Positions 1 to 7,285 of a stretch of 8,991 nt of DNA are shown here, piece by piece; position 1 is the first letter of the stretch; each line of letters starts with the position of its first letter. The position numbers were made by a program, and so were the translations under genes. This stretch comes from JBHHYN01 sp046757565 (GTDB lineage Bacteria; Pseudomonadota; Gammaproteobacteria; Eutrophobiales; Eutrophobiaceae): NCBI GenBank assembly GCA_046757565.1, contig JBHHYN010000121.1, positions 1-8,991 on the forward strand, in the 5' to 3' direction. Below the pieces are notes generated by a model that saw nothing but the letters and a program-made list of their open reading frames with translations, did no database searches and was not told where the DNA came from.

Positions 1-47
1 TCAGGCGGTACTTTCAACCGCGAGTTGTCAGGCACCTCGTGGCGCAC
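1..47 (-). CDS. Possible 5' end of an unidentified gene downstream of greA (partial)
   Basis: A minus-strand reading frame opens at a GTG at 47-45 and stays open to the window edge, giving about 15 residues (MRHEVPDNSRLKVPP). The greA stop codon overlaps an AAGGA at 62-58, which sits 10 nt before this GTG and could be its ribosome binding site. Third positions in the frame are mostly G or C, as in the neighbouring operon genes. I do not recognise the product. The stretch is too short to prove coding. In many gammaproteobacteria a yhbY gene converges on greA from this side, so the end of a plus-strand gene here is an alternative: plus frames stop at 62-64 and shortly beyond, but none gives a recognisable YhbY C-terminus. 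Confidence 0.2.
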   Translation of the reverse strand, partial: MRHEVPDNSRLKVPP

Positions 48-60
48 AATCAGAGGTTCC

Positions 61-537
61 TTAAATATATTTGATGCACAGAATTTCATATTCGCTTAAG
101 CCCCCGGGGGCCCTCACCTCTGCCACATCCCCTTGCCCCTTACCGATTAAGGCGCGGGCCAGGGGTGATGAAATCGATACCAGACCGGCATCGATATCCG
201 CTTCCACCTCTCCAACGATTTGATAAGTGACCCGTTCCTCGTTATCGAGCTTCATGAGATCAACGGTCGCTCCGAAAACGACTCTGCCATCTTCACTGAT
301 ACGGCTGACATCGATGATCTGGGCGCTGGCAAGCGCTGTTTCCAGAGTATTAATCCGCCCTTCGATAAAACTCTGCTGTTCACGGGCAGCATGATACTCC
401 GCGTTTTCGCTGAGATCGCCATGCGCACGCGCCTCGGCAATCGCCTGTACTATCCGGGGCCGTTCAACCGTCTTTAATGTATGCAGTTGTTGCCGTAACT
501 TTTCGGCGCCTTTCGCCGTGATGGGTGGTTTACTCAT
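61..537 (-). CDS. greA: Transcription elongation factor GreA
   Basis: GreA binds in the secondary channel of RNA polymerase and stimulates cleavage of the 3' end of backtracked RNA, freeing stalled complexes. The protein is 158 aa, the same length as E. coli GreA. The N-terminal coiled coil (about residues 1-75) carries the hairpin-tip motif HGDLSENAEYHAAREQQ; its acidic residues D41 and E44 fall at the E. coli positions and coordinate the catalytic Mg2+. The C-terminal FKBP-like domain (about 80-158) has the family signatures VVFGATV, SPLARALIGK and APGG. The ATG at 537-535 overlaps the carB stop in an ATGA and is preceded by GGGGA at a 7-nt spacing, so translation is probably coupled to carB. 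carA-carB-greA order is common in gammaproteobacteria. Identification is secure. Confidence 0.97.
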   Translation of the reverse strand: MSKPPITAKGAEKLRQQLHTLKTVERPRIVQAIAEARAHGDLSENAEYHAAREQQSFIEGRINTLETALASAQIIDVSRISEDGRVVFGATVDLMKLDNEERVTYQIVGEVEADIDAGLVSISSPLARALIGKGQGDVAEVRAPGGLSEYEILCIKYI

Positions 538-3500
538 CCGTTTATCCCCAGATGTAAATCCTGTAATCGATTGACATTATCTGAATTCATGCCTTTTAGC
601 GCATGAATTGTGGCATTGGCGCCGGCCATGGTCGTCATGTAGAAGACCTTATGCTGCAATGCCGTACGCCGGATCGAATACGAATCGGAAATGGCCTGCT
701 TGCCTTCTGTCGTATTCACAATTAAATCGACTTCTTCGTTTTTCAACATATCCACGATATGAGGCTGTCCCTGCCGGACCTTGTTCACACCCCGGCATTC
801 CAGTCCTGCATCACGCAGGGCCCCGGCCGTACCATGAGTGGCACACAGTTTAAATCCCAGCGATACCAGTTCCCGGGCCACGAGTTGCGCCTCCGGCTTA
901 TCGGCATTACGCACGCTGATAAACGCCAGGCCACTGCGGGGGATCTCTTCACCGGCAGCGGACTGGGCCTTGGCGAATGCCTCGCCAAAGGTGGCGCCAA
1001 TTCCCATCACCTCTCCGGTCGATTTCATCTCGGGGCCGAGTAAGGAATCGACCCCGGGGAATTTTATAAACGGAAAAACGGCTTCTTTTACAGAATAAAA
1101 GTTTGGATTGGCAGGCTTCGTCAGTCCCTGACCGGCAAGGGTTTTGCCGGCCATGCAATTTGCCGCTACGCGCGCCAGGGGCACACCCGTCGCCTTGGAA
1201 ACAAACGGCACCGTGCGCGATGCCCGCGGGTTGACCTCCAGTACGAATATTTCATCCCCCTGTATGGCAAACTGAGTATTCATCAAACCCACCACGTTCA
1301 GTCCCCTGGCCATCTCGAACACCTGCCGTGCAAGCTCCTGCTGCACCGATTCACTGAGACTGTGTGGCGGCAGGGAACAGGCCGAATCCCCGGAATGCAC
1401 ACCGGCCTGTTCGATATGTTCCATGATGCCACCGATGATAACGTCTTTGCCATCGGCGATGGCATCGACATCGACTTCAATCGCATCACTGAGAAAACGA
1501 TCCAGCAATACCGGTGATTCGTTGGATACGGCAACCGCAGCACGCATATAGTCATTCAGATCAGAGCTGTTGTAAACGATCTCCATCGCTCGCCCACCGA
1601 GAACATAAGAGGGCCTGACCACCAGTGGATAGCCTATCTCTTCGGCCTTTTCCACGGCTTCCTCAACACAGCTTACTGTGCGGTTTGGTGGCTGTTGCAA
1701 CCCCAGATCATGCAGCAACTGCTGAAACCGTCTCCGGTCTTCTGCCAGGTCGATAGAGTCAGGGCTGGTGCCGATAATTGGCGCGCCCTCGGCTTCCAGC
1801 AGCCGCGCCAGTTTGAGTGGCGTCTGTCCACCGTATTGCACAATTATGCCAAGGGGTTTTTCTACCTCGATAATTTCCAGAACATCTTCAAGTGTCAACG
1901 ATTCGAAATAGAGGCGATCAGAAGTATCGTAATCGGTCGATACGGTTTCGGGGTTACAGTTGACCATAATGGTCTCGTAGCCGGCCTCACGCAGAGCAAA
2001 GGCGGCTTGCACACAACAATAATCAAATTCTATGCCCTGACCGATACGGTTTGGGCCACCACCCAGTACCATGATTTTCTGCCGGGTGCCGGGCAATGCC
2101 TCGCACTCCTCTTCATAAGTGGAATACAGGTACGCGGTGGTTGCAGCATATTCCGCCGCACAGGAATCAACCCGTTTGAAGACCGGCCGGATCTGCAATG
2201 AATAACGCAATTCGCGGATCGCTGTCTCGGAGGTATCGAGCAGGTGCGCGAGCCGGCTGTCCGAAAACCCCTTACGTTTTAATTCACGCAGCTGTTCACC
2301 GCCAAGTTCCCTGAAAGAGAACTGTTTCAATCCTGCCTCTGTATCGACCAGCTCCTTGATCTGCGCCAGAAACCAGGGATCGATATGACAACATTCATAG
2401 ACAGCGTCAATATCCATACCGTAGCGGAATGCATCGGCAACATAAAGAAGGCGTTCCGCACGAGGGACACGCAATTCATGTTGTATTGCCTCCTTTGCCT
2501 CTTCATCATCTGGAAAATGATGCTCATTGAGGCCATCTATGGATATCTCAAGCCCGCGCAACGCCTTCTGTAAGGATTCCTGAAAAGTACGCCCAATCGC
2601 CATGACCTCGCCCACTGATTTCATCTGTGTAGTCAGGCGGTCGTCGGCCCGTGGAAATTTCTCAAAGGTGAACCGGGGCAACTTGGTAACAATGTAGTCA
2701 ATTGCCGGTTCAAATGACGCCGGCGTCACCCCGCCGGTTATCTCGTTGGCTAATTCATCCAGTGTATAACCAACGGCAAGTTTGGCAGCGACTTTTGCAA
2801 TCGGGAAACCGGTCGCCTTGGAGGCAAGCGCCGATGAGCGCGACACGCGCGGGTTCATTTCGATGATAACCATTTCACCGTTTGCCGGGTTCACGGCAAA
2901 CTGCACGTTGGATCCACCCGTATCCACACCAATCTCGCGCAACACGGCAATCGAGGCATTACGCATGATCTGATATTCCTTGTCCGTAAGGGTCAGGGCC
3001 GGTGCCACGGTAATAGAGTCCCCGGTATGCACCCCCATGGGATCTACATTTTCAATGGAACAGATGATAATGCAATTATCATTGCGGTCCCGCACCACCT
3101 CCATCTCGTATTCCTTCCATCCCAGCACCGATTGTTCCAACAGGATCTCTCTGGTCGGTGACGCCTCGAAGCCGCGCTCACAGATCTCCGGAAACTCTTC
3201 CCTGTTATAGGCAATGCCACCACCGGTCCCGCCCAGGGTAAACGATGGCCGGATAATAACCGGAAAACCAATGCCGGCCTGAACGGCCATGGCCTGTTCG
3301 ATATTATGGGCAAGGCCGGAGCGCGGCATGGCCAGCCCTATGGATAGCATCGCATTGCGGAAACGCTCCCGGTCTTCGGCCCTGTCTATAGCATCACGGC
3401 TGGCGCCAATCATCTCAACGCCGTAATCATCCAGCACGCCGTTGCTGGCAAGGTCCAGTGCGCAATTGAGCCCGGTCTGCCCTCCCATTGTCGGCAACAG

Positions 3501-3755
3501 GGCGTCCGGGTGTTCCTTTTCGATGATTCTGGCCACGGTTTGCCAACGCACAGGTTCGATGTAGGTAGCATCGGCCATGTCCGGATCGGTCATGATGGTG
3601 GCGGGATTGGAATTGACCAGGACCACACGATAACCCTCTTCACGCAGGGCCTTGCAGGCCTGCACACCGGAATAATCGAATTCACAGGCCTGGCCGATGA
3701 CAATCGGCCCGGCGCCAATGATCAAGATGCTATGAATATCAGACCGTTTTGGCAT
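534..3755 (-). CDS. carB: Carbamoyl-phosphate synthase large subunit
   Basis: CarB takes ammonia channelled from CarA and, with bicarbonate and two ATP, makes carbamoyl phosphate for pyrimidine and arginine synthesis. The frame is open further upstream to a TTG at 3803, but the ATG at 3755 gives MPKRSDIHSILIIGAGPIVIG, matching the E. coli N-terminus, and a product of exactly 1073 aa, the E. coli length; the 16 extra residues resemble nothing in the family. The two homologous synthetase halves are visible. Half one has GGTGGGIAYNREEF and the ATP-grasp stretch VIIEMNPRVSRSSALASKATG. Half two has MVLGGGPNRIGQGIEFDYCC and VLEVNPRASRTVPFVSKATG. An oligomerisation domain lies between them. The C-terminal MGS-like allosteric domain (about 935-1073) keeps ATHGTA, GVNKV and VNTT, the UMP/IMP site; Y1039 and T1041 line up with the E. 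coli ornithine ligands Y1040 and T1042. The start has only a weak Shine-Dalgarno. The gene follows carA by 68 nt and overlaps greA by 4 nt. Confidence 0.96.
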   Translation of the reverse strand: MPKRSDIHSILIIGAGPIVIGQACEFDYSGVQACKALREEGYRVVLVNSNPATIMTDPDMADATYIEPVRWQTVARIIEKEHPDALLPTMGGQTGLNCALDLASNGVLDDYGVEMIGASRDAIDRAEDRERFRNAMLSIGLAMPRSGLAHNIEQAMAVQAGIGFPVIIRPSFTLGGTGGGIAYNREEFPEICERGFEASPTREILLEQSVLGWKEYEMEVVRDRNDNCIIICSIENVDPMGVHTGDSITVAPALTLTDKEYQIMRNASIAVLREIGVDTGGSNVQFAVNPANGEMVIIEMNPRVSRSSALASKATGFPIAKVAAKLAVGYTLDELANEITGGVTPASFEPAIDYIVTKLPRFTFEKFPRADDRLTTQMKSVGEVMAIGRTFQESLQKALRGLEISIDGLNEHHFPDDEEAKEAIQHELRVPRAERLLYVADAFRYGMDIDAVYECCHIDPWFLAQIKELVDTEAGLKQFSFRELGGEQLRELKRKGFSDSRLAHLLDTSETAIRELRYSLQIRPVFKRVDSCAAEYAATTAYLYSTYEEECEALPGTRQKIMVLGGGPNRIGQGIEFDYCCVQAAFALREAGYETIMVNCNPETVSTDYDTSDRLYFESLTLEDVLEIIEVEKPLGIIVQYGGQTPLKLARLLEAEGAPIIGTSPDSIDLAEDRRRFQQLLHDLGLQQPPNRTVSCVEEAVEKAEEIGYPLVVRPSYVLGGRAMEIVYNSSDLNDYMRAAVAVSNESPVLLDRFLSDAIEVDVDAIADGKDVIIGGIMEHIEQAGVHSGDSACSLPPHSLSESVQQELARQVFEMARGLNVVGLMNTQFAIQGDEIFVLEVNPRASRTVPFVSKATGVPLARVAANCMAGKTLAGQGLTKPANPNFYSVKEAVFPFIKFPGVDSLLGPEMKSTGEVMGIGATFGEAFAKAQSAAGEEIPRSGLAFISVRNADKPEAQLVARELVSLGFKLCATHGTAGALRDAGLECRGVNKVRQGQPHIVDMLKNEEVDLIVNTTEGKQAISDSYSIRRTALQHKVFYMTTMAGANATIHALKGMNSDNVNRLQDLHLGING
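545..549 (-). promoter_or_regulatory. Ribosome binding site of greA, inside the carB 3' end
   Basis: GGGGA lies 7 nt before the greA ATG, within the last codons of carB. It supports the start at 537, where ATGA serves as both the greA start and the carB stop. Confidence 0.65.
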
Positions 3756-3823
3756 GGCAACCCGGCCACATACGACCCGCAGTGAGCGCTTTTTCAGCTG
3801 CAAATTTCAACACCATGACCACT

Positions 3824-4966
3824 TCACTTTCCGGCATGGTCTCTCATCAATTCAATAAAGTGGTCGAACAGGGGGCGCATGTCATGGGGACCGGGACTTG
3901 CTTCGGGATGTCCCTGGAAACCAAAGGCCGGGCACGTTGTATGATGCACTCCCTGCAATGAGCCATCAAACAATGACCGGTGCGTTGCCCGCAATGTACC
4001 CGGAAGGGTCTGTTCATCCACAGTAAAACCATGGTTCTGGCTGGTGATCATTACCCGGCCGGTCTCCAGGTCCTGGACGGGATGATTGGCGCCATGATGT
4101 CCGAACTTCATCTTCATGGTTTTGGCCCCAACCGCCAATGACAACAGCTGATGGCCCAGGCAAATACCAAATACAGGCAACCCGCTGGCAACAATCTCAT
4201 CGATGGAAGTGATCGCATAATCGCACGCATCCGGATCACCGGGTCCATTGGAGAGAAACACGCCGTCCGGCTTCTCTTTCAATATCTCTGCGGCAGGGGT
4301 CGTTGCCGGCACTACGGTCAGGCTGCAGCCCAGGTCCACAAGTATCCTTAAGATGTTACGCTTAAGCCCGAAATCGTAGGCAATGACCTGTAACCGCCGG
4401 CTAGGATCCGGCGCGGCGTCGGGAAGCCCTTCATCCAATGACCCACTGCCCTGAGCCCAGTCATAAGGTTTATCTGTGGTTACATACCTTGCCAGATCGG
4501 CCCCCTTAAGACCGGGAAATGCCTGGGCAGCGCGGATCCCCTCCCCTGTATCCGCGTCATCGCCGGTCACGATACAGCCCTTCTGCGCCCCCTTGTCCCG
4601 AAGAATCCGTGTCAGGTGCCGGGTATCGATCCCTGCAATCGCTACCACGCCATGCCGCCTTAAATAATCCGCTAGCGAATCCTCGGCGCGCCAGTTGCTA
4701 AACTGTCGCGGTAAATCCCGGATCACCAGGCCACTGGCATGCACCTTATCCGACTCCCGGTCCTCCTGATTAGCGCCGACATTGCCGATATGAGGTTGTG
4801 TCAGGCTGACTATCTGCCGGCAGTAGGACGGATCCGTCAGGATCTCCTGATAGCCGGTAATAGCCGTATTAAATATCACTTCGCCTGCAGTCCGGCCTTG
4901 AACCCCTATCGATCTGCCATAAAATAAACTACCGTCTTCGAGCGCCAACAAAGCTGGATGAGTCAA
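3824..4966 (-). CDS. carA: Carbamoyl-phosphate synthase small (glutaminase) subunit
   Basis: CarA hydrolyses glutamine and passes the ammonia to CarB through an internal tunnel. The class I glutamine amidotransferase triad is intact: the nucleophile C269 in FGICLGHQ, then H353 and E355 in QGHPEASPGPHD, all at E. coli numbering. The N-terminal CarA-specific domain (about 1-150) contains GEVIFNTAITGYQEILTDPSY and IDTRHLTRILRDKGAQ. I place the start at the TTG at 4966-4964, not at the ATG 10 codons upstream. The TTG gives MTHPALLALEDG, which aligns without gaps to E. coli MIKSALLVLEDG, yields 380 aa (E. coli 382), and has GGAG 6 nt before it. The first gene of the carA-carB-greA run, it has its own promoter and a leader hairpin. 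The 68-nt gap to carB contains no clear terminator. Confidence 0.96.
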   Translation of the reverse strand: MTHPALLALEDGSLFYGRSIGVQGRTAGEVIFNTAITGYQEILTDPSYCRQIVSLTQPHIGNVGANQEDRESDKVHASGLVIRDLPRQFSNWRAEDSLADYLRRHGVVAIAGIDTRHLTRILRDKGAQKGCIVTGDDADTGEGIRAAQAFPGLKGADLARYVTTDKPYDWAQGSGSLDEGLPDAAPDPSRRLQVIAYDFGLKRNILRILVDLGCSLTVVPATTPAAEILKEKPDGVFLSNGPGDPDACDYAITSIDEIVASGLPVFGICLGHQLLSLAVGAKTMKMKFGHHGANHPVQDLETGRVMITSQNHGFTVDEQTLPGTLRATHRSLFDGSLQGVHHTTCPAFGFQGHPEASPGPHDMRPLFDHFIELMRDHAGK

Positions 4967-4972
4967 AAAAAT

Positions 4973-4976
4973 CTCC
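4973..4976 (-). promoter_or_regulatory. Ribosome binding site deciding a TTG start for carA
   Basis: GGAG sits 6 nt upstream of the TTG at 4966, separated by ATTTTT. It lies downstream of the alternative ATG at 4996, so it can only serve the TTG. This and the gap-free alignment with E. coli CarA settle the start. Confidence 0.75.
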
Positions 4977-4996
4977 ACATAGATCACACACGTCAA

Positions 4997-5035
4997 AACG
5001 GGAGTAACCCCGGCCTGAAAGGGATTACTCCCGTT
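4997..5035 (-). terminator. Terminator-like hairpin in the carA leader (possible attenuator)
   Basis: Bases 4997-5007 and 5025-5035 form a perfect 11-bp inverted repeat (AACGGGAGTAA / TTACTCCCGTT). A bulged A at 5024 is followed inward by CCC/GGG pairing (5008-5010 with 5021-5023) around a 10-nt loop. Read toward carA the stem runs into UUUUGACG, a short U-tract partly inside the stem. The hairpin lies between the predicted transcription start near 5045 and the carA Shine-Dalgarno, so it would be in the carA mRNA leader. It could attenuate transcription or act as an anchor or protective structure. It could also be a terminator for some other transcript, although no gene end is nearby on this strand. 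The short U-tract makes it a weak classical terminator. Confidence 0.5.
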
Positions 5036-5051
5036 GTATTAGATTCTGCAA

Positions 5052-5081
5052 ATTGTACTGAACAGAACCATTTGGTGTCTA
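5052..5081 (-). promoter_or_regulatory. Predicted sigma-70 promoter of carA-carB-greA
   Basis: On the minus strand TAGACA (5081-5076, 5 of 6 matches to TTGACA) and TACAAT (5057-5052, 5 of 6 matches to TATAAT) are 18 nt apart. Initiation would fall near the A residues at 5045-5044, giving a leader of about 80 nt that contains the hairpin at 4997-5035. A TGAAT half-site resembling half of an ArgR box lies just upstream at 5093-5089, but the second half is poor, so no ArgR operator is called. Confidence 0.55.
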
Positions 5082-5213
5082 TCGATACATTCAGCGAGAA
5101 GATGCACCACTACACAGGAATCACTCTGACAAAGACACTGTGCCTGTGCGACCTGAGCGATATCCCTGAAAACGGTCCGAAAGGATTTTCAAGTAAAAAT
5201 CGATGGATATACC

Positions 5214-5219
5214 TATAAT
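5214..5219 (+). promoter_or_regulatory. Candidate -10 box for the kinase 1 gene
   Basis: A perfect TATAAT lies on the plus strand 194 nt before the kinase 1 start codon. No good -35 hexamer is found at 16-18 nt and there is no TG extension, so the promoter may need an activator or may not be real. If used, transcription would begin near 5226 and make a leader of about 187 nt. Confidence 0.35.
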
Positions 5220-5233
5220 CTAAGGGATTAGAA

Positions 5234-5260
5234 ACAAATTTGTCGCTAACCAATTGCAAT
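5234..5260. promoter_or_regulatory. Two short palindromes, possible operator
   Basis: ACAAATTTGT (5234-5243) and ATTGCAAT (5253-5260) are perfect palindromes just downstream of the TATAAT box. Their position suits a repressor-binding site. Both are AT-rich, so chance occurrence is quite possible. Confidence 0.2.
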
Positions 5261-5283
5261 CAAAACAAAATTAACATTAAATC

Positions 5284-5326
5284 AGGAATCGTAACCAGGC
5301 AACATCTTACTCATAAGATAATTCCT
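5284..5326 (+). other. Nested stem-loop in the predicted kinase 1 leader
   Basis: An outer 6-bp stem (AGGAAT 5284-5289 with ATTCCT 5321-5326) encloses an inner 6-bp hairpin (ATCTTA 5304-5309 with TAAGAT 5314-5319, loop CTCA). The two stems are separated by 14 nt on the left and a single A on the right, so they could stack. No known riboswitch or ncRNA family is recognised. Confidence 0.3.
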
Positions 5327-5373
5327 TTCAGGATATTAGCGATTATTGGAAGACGATGGCATCTATCCCGGCA

Positions 5374-5404
5374 AGATTAGCTGAATAAAACCTCAATCTA
5401 ATCT
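5374..5404 (+). other. Stem-loop directly before the kinase 1 start
   Basis: AGATTAG (5374-5380) pairs perfectly with CTAATCT (5398-5404) across a 17-nt loop, with a further TGA/TCA pairing inside (5382-5384 with 5393-5395). The stem ends 8 nt before the ATG, next to the only weak ribosome-binding sequence (GAGCG). It could influence ribosome access. Confidence 0.33.
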
Positions 5405-5412
5405 GAGCGATC

Positions 5413-7095
5413 ATGAGTAAAAAGAGCAAAAACCGGCACCTCAACGCATTACAACCAGGGTACCTACTGCACTGGTACGAGATAAAGGAAATCCTCGGTC
5501 AAGGGGGATTCGGTATTACCTATCTGGCCCTCGACAGGAACCTGGATCAGGAGGTGGCCATAAAAGAGTATCTGCCAATCGATATTGCCGTACGTGATGC
5601 CGATAATGCGGTACAAGCCATATCCGATGAACACCAGGATCGTTATAAATGGGGGCTGGGAAATTTCATTGACGAAGCCCGTACACTCGGTCAATTCAAA
5701 CATCCCAATATTGTCAGGGAACGCAACGTGTTTGAGGCAAATAACACCGCCTATATGATTATGGATTATGAACTGGGGGAAACACTTCAGGAGATACTGA
5801 CCCGCCGGAAGATCCTTGATGAAACGGACATAAAGACGGTCCTATTCCCAATCATTGACGGCATGAAATTGATTCATGCACATGGCTTTATTCATCGGGA
5901 TATAAAACCGGCTAATATTTTTATTCGGGTTGATGGTGAACCTGTTTTACTCGATTTTGGCTCGGCACGCCAGTCCATGCAGGAAAGCAGGGAATCCTTG
6001 ACCAGCATCTTTTCCAGAGGTTATGCCCCTATAGAACAATATAACACCAGGGAGGAGGAACAGGGCCCGTGGACAGATATTTATGCCCTGGGGGCTACGA
6101 TGTACCGCACGATTGCCGGAGTTCCTCCATGCGATGCCATCGACCGCAGTTCTGCAATCAGTATCACATCGCGTGATACCTATGTCACCGCAATGGAAAT
6201 CGGAGAAGGCCGGTATTCACGAACACTACTCCAGGCGATTGATCATGCCATGCAGTTCAAACGACAGGACAGGCCCCAGTCAATCTCGGAGTGGCAGGCA
6301 GATTTCATTGAAAAAGGTGTGGATTCCACAGGACTCGAGTCCATACAGGAAGAAGATAAAGATAAGACCGATGCCTTAACTACCAATTTAAGAAAGGCGG
6401 AACAGGGAGACAGTTCGGCCCAATCGACCCTGGCCTTTATGTATGCGAAAGGAATGGGCGTTGAAAGAGATGAGCAGGAGGCAGCCAGATGGTACCGGAA
6501 AGCGGCGGAACAGGGGCACTTGAACTCACAGTTCAATCTGGGAGTTATCTATGCTAAAGGCAGGGGTGTAGAACAGAACTATACGGAATCGTTCAAGTGG
6601 TACCAAAAAGCGGCGGAACAGGGGGACAGCACCGCACAATCGACCCTGGGGATGATGTATTTAAAGGGGATAGGGACAGAAAGGAGCGATACGGAGGCTC
6701 TGAGATGGTATCAAATGGCAGCGGAACAGGGCCATACAAATTCAATGTTTAACCTGGGTGAAATGTATGCCCATGGGCGTGGTACCGGTAAAGATGACAG
6801 GCAGGCATTTAAATGGTACAAAAAAGCGGCGGAGCAAGATCATATCAATGCACAACTAAAACTGGGATTTATGTACGGTAAAGGACAGGGCGTGGAACGC
6901 AATGATACCGAGGCCTATCACTGGTACCGTAAGGCAGCCGAGTCCGGTAACCCGAACGCCCAGTACAACCTGGGTGTCATATATTCCAAAGGCAGGGGGA
7001 TATCACAGAATATCTCAGAGGCAAGAAAATGGTACCAAAAGGCGATTGACCAGGGAGATGAAAATGCCGAACGTGCACTGACAAGGCTACAGTAA
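5413..7095 (+). CDS. Cytoplasmic Ser/Thr protein kinase with six C-terminal Sel1-like repeats
   Basis: A 560-aa Hanks-type kinase. The kinase domain spans about residues 22-300. It shows the glycine loop GQGGFG (29-34), the ATP lysine K51 in VAIKEY, the helix C glutamate E88, the catalytic loop HRDIKPAN (161-168, base D163, N168), DFG at 181-183, and YAPIEQY (204-210) in the APE position. All catalytic residues are present, so it should be active. A linker rich in E, D and K (about 301-328) leads to six exact 36-residue Sel1 repeats (329-544) and a partial seventh that caps the protein. Sel1 repeats are TPR-like helical hairpins that usually bind protein partners. No signal peptide or membrane segment is seen, unlike the many bacterial kinases with a transmembrane helix. 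The N-terminal stretch LQPGYLLHWYEIKEILGQGG is typical of this kinase group and supports the ATG at 5413, although the Shine-Dalgarno is weak. It is probably co-transcribed with the second kinase 190 nt downstream. The substrate is unknown. Confidence 0.94.
   Translation: MSKKSKNRHLNALQPGYLLHWYEIKEILGQGGFGITYLALDRNLDQEVAIKEYLPIDIAVRDADNAVQAISDEHQDRYKWGLGNFIDEARTLGQFKHPNIVRERNVFEANNTAYMIMDYELGETLQEILTRRKILDETDIKTVLFPIIDGMKLIHAHGFIHRDIKPANIFIRVDGEPVLLDFGSARQSMQESRESLTSIFSRGYAPIEQYNTREEEQGPWTDIYALGATMYRTIAGVPPCDAIDRSSAISITSRDTYVTAMEIGEGRYSRTLLQAIDHAMQFKRQDRPQSISEWQADFIEKGVDSTGLESIQEEDKDKTDALTTNLRKAEQGDSSAQSTLAFMYAKGMGVERDEQEAARWYRKAAEQGHLNSQFNLGVIYAKGRGVEQNYTESFKWYQKAAEQGDSTAQSTLGMMYLKGIGTERSDTEALRWYQMAAEQGHTNSMFNLGEMYAHGRGTGKDDRQAFKWYKKAAEQDHINAQLKLGFMYGKGQGVERNDTEAYHWYRKAAESGNPNAQYNLGVIYSKGRGISQNISEARKWYQKAIDQGDENAERALTRLQ
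6397..7044 (+). repeat. Six 36-residue Sel1-like repeats arranged as three AB pairs
   Basis: Repeat units start at residues 329, 365, 401, 437, 473 and 509 of kinase 1, each exactly 36 residues (108 nt) and mostly beginning AEQG, with no indels. Units 1, 3 and 5 resemble each other most (MYxKGxGxER, RWY or HWY), while units 2, 4 and 6 share FNLG or YNLG, YxxGRG and KWY. The pattern suggests that a 72-residue two-repeat block was amplified. A partial unit (545-560, DNA 7045-7092) follows. Confidence 0.88.
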
Positions 7096-7285
7096 ACATC
7101 TATGCACAGTGAACTTATGCCAAGCTCTTCTTTATTGCTTATTCCCTGTTTTCCAACTAACCTTTGGAGAATACAGAAAATAATCAGAAGATCGATGAGT
7201 AAGGATACAGCGTAATTAATGCCCGAAATCTCATATCTCAGCGATACCTTAATAATGGTGATGGGATTGAGGCCAGAGAGAGAAT

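Larger units (their letters stand above)
4967..5412. other. Divergent intergenic region between carA and the kinase 1 gene
   Basis: This 446-nt stretch separates the minus-strand car operon from the plus-strand kinase genes. I see no convincing gene in it. The carA-proximal half (to about 5081) holds the leader, the hairpin and a sigma-70 type promoter for carA. The kinase-proximal half (about 5160-5412) is AT-rich; it carries a TATAAT box on the plus strand, two short palindromes and two RNA stem-loops. A plus-strand frame (4958-5218, 86 codons) is open across it, but starts inside carA and has no protein-like features. Confidence 0.7.

Noticed and set aside
1695..2201. 168-codon plus-strand frame opposite carB
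   Set aside because: It is fully antisense to a highly conserved part of carB, and its translation has no family signature.
3756..3803. 16-residue N-terminal extension of CarB from a TTG
   Set aside because: The ATG at 3755 gives the family N-terminus and exactly 1073 residues; the extension is not CarB-like.
4977..4992. CRP-like site (TGTGA) near the carA start
   Set aside because: The second half-site does not match TCACA at the required spacing, and the position is downstream of the promoter.
5078..5093. ArgR box upstream of carA
   Set aside because: Only one half (TGAAT) matches; the second half is too poor to call an operator.
4958..5218. 86-codon plus-strand frame between carA and kinase 1
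   Set aside because: It begins inside the carA coding start, reads through the leader hairpin and the carA promoter, and gives a protein with no recognisable feature.
7102..7215. 37-codon plus-strand frame between the two kinases, with a short hydrophobic stretch
   Set aside because: No Shine-Dalgarno precedes it, the composition is that of AT-rich spacer, and nothing ties it to a known family.
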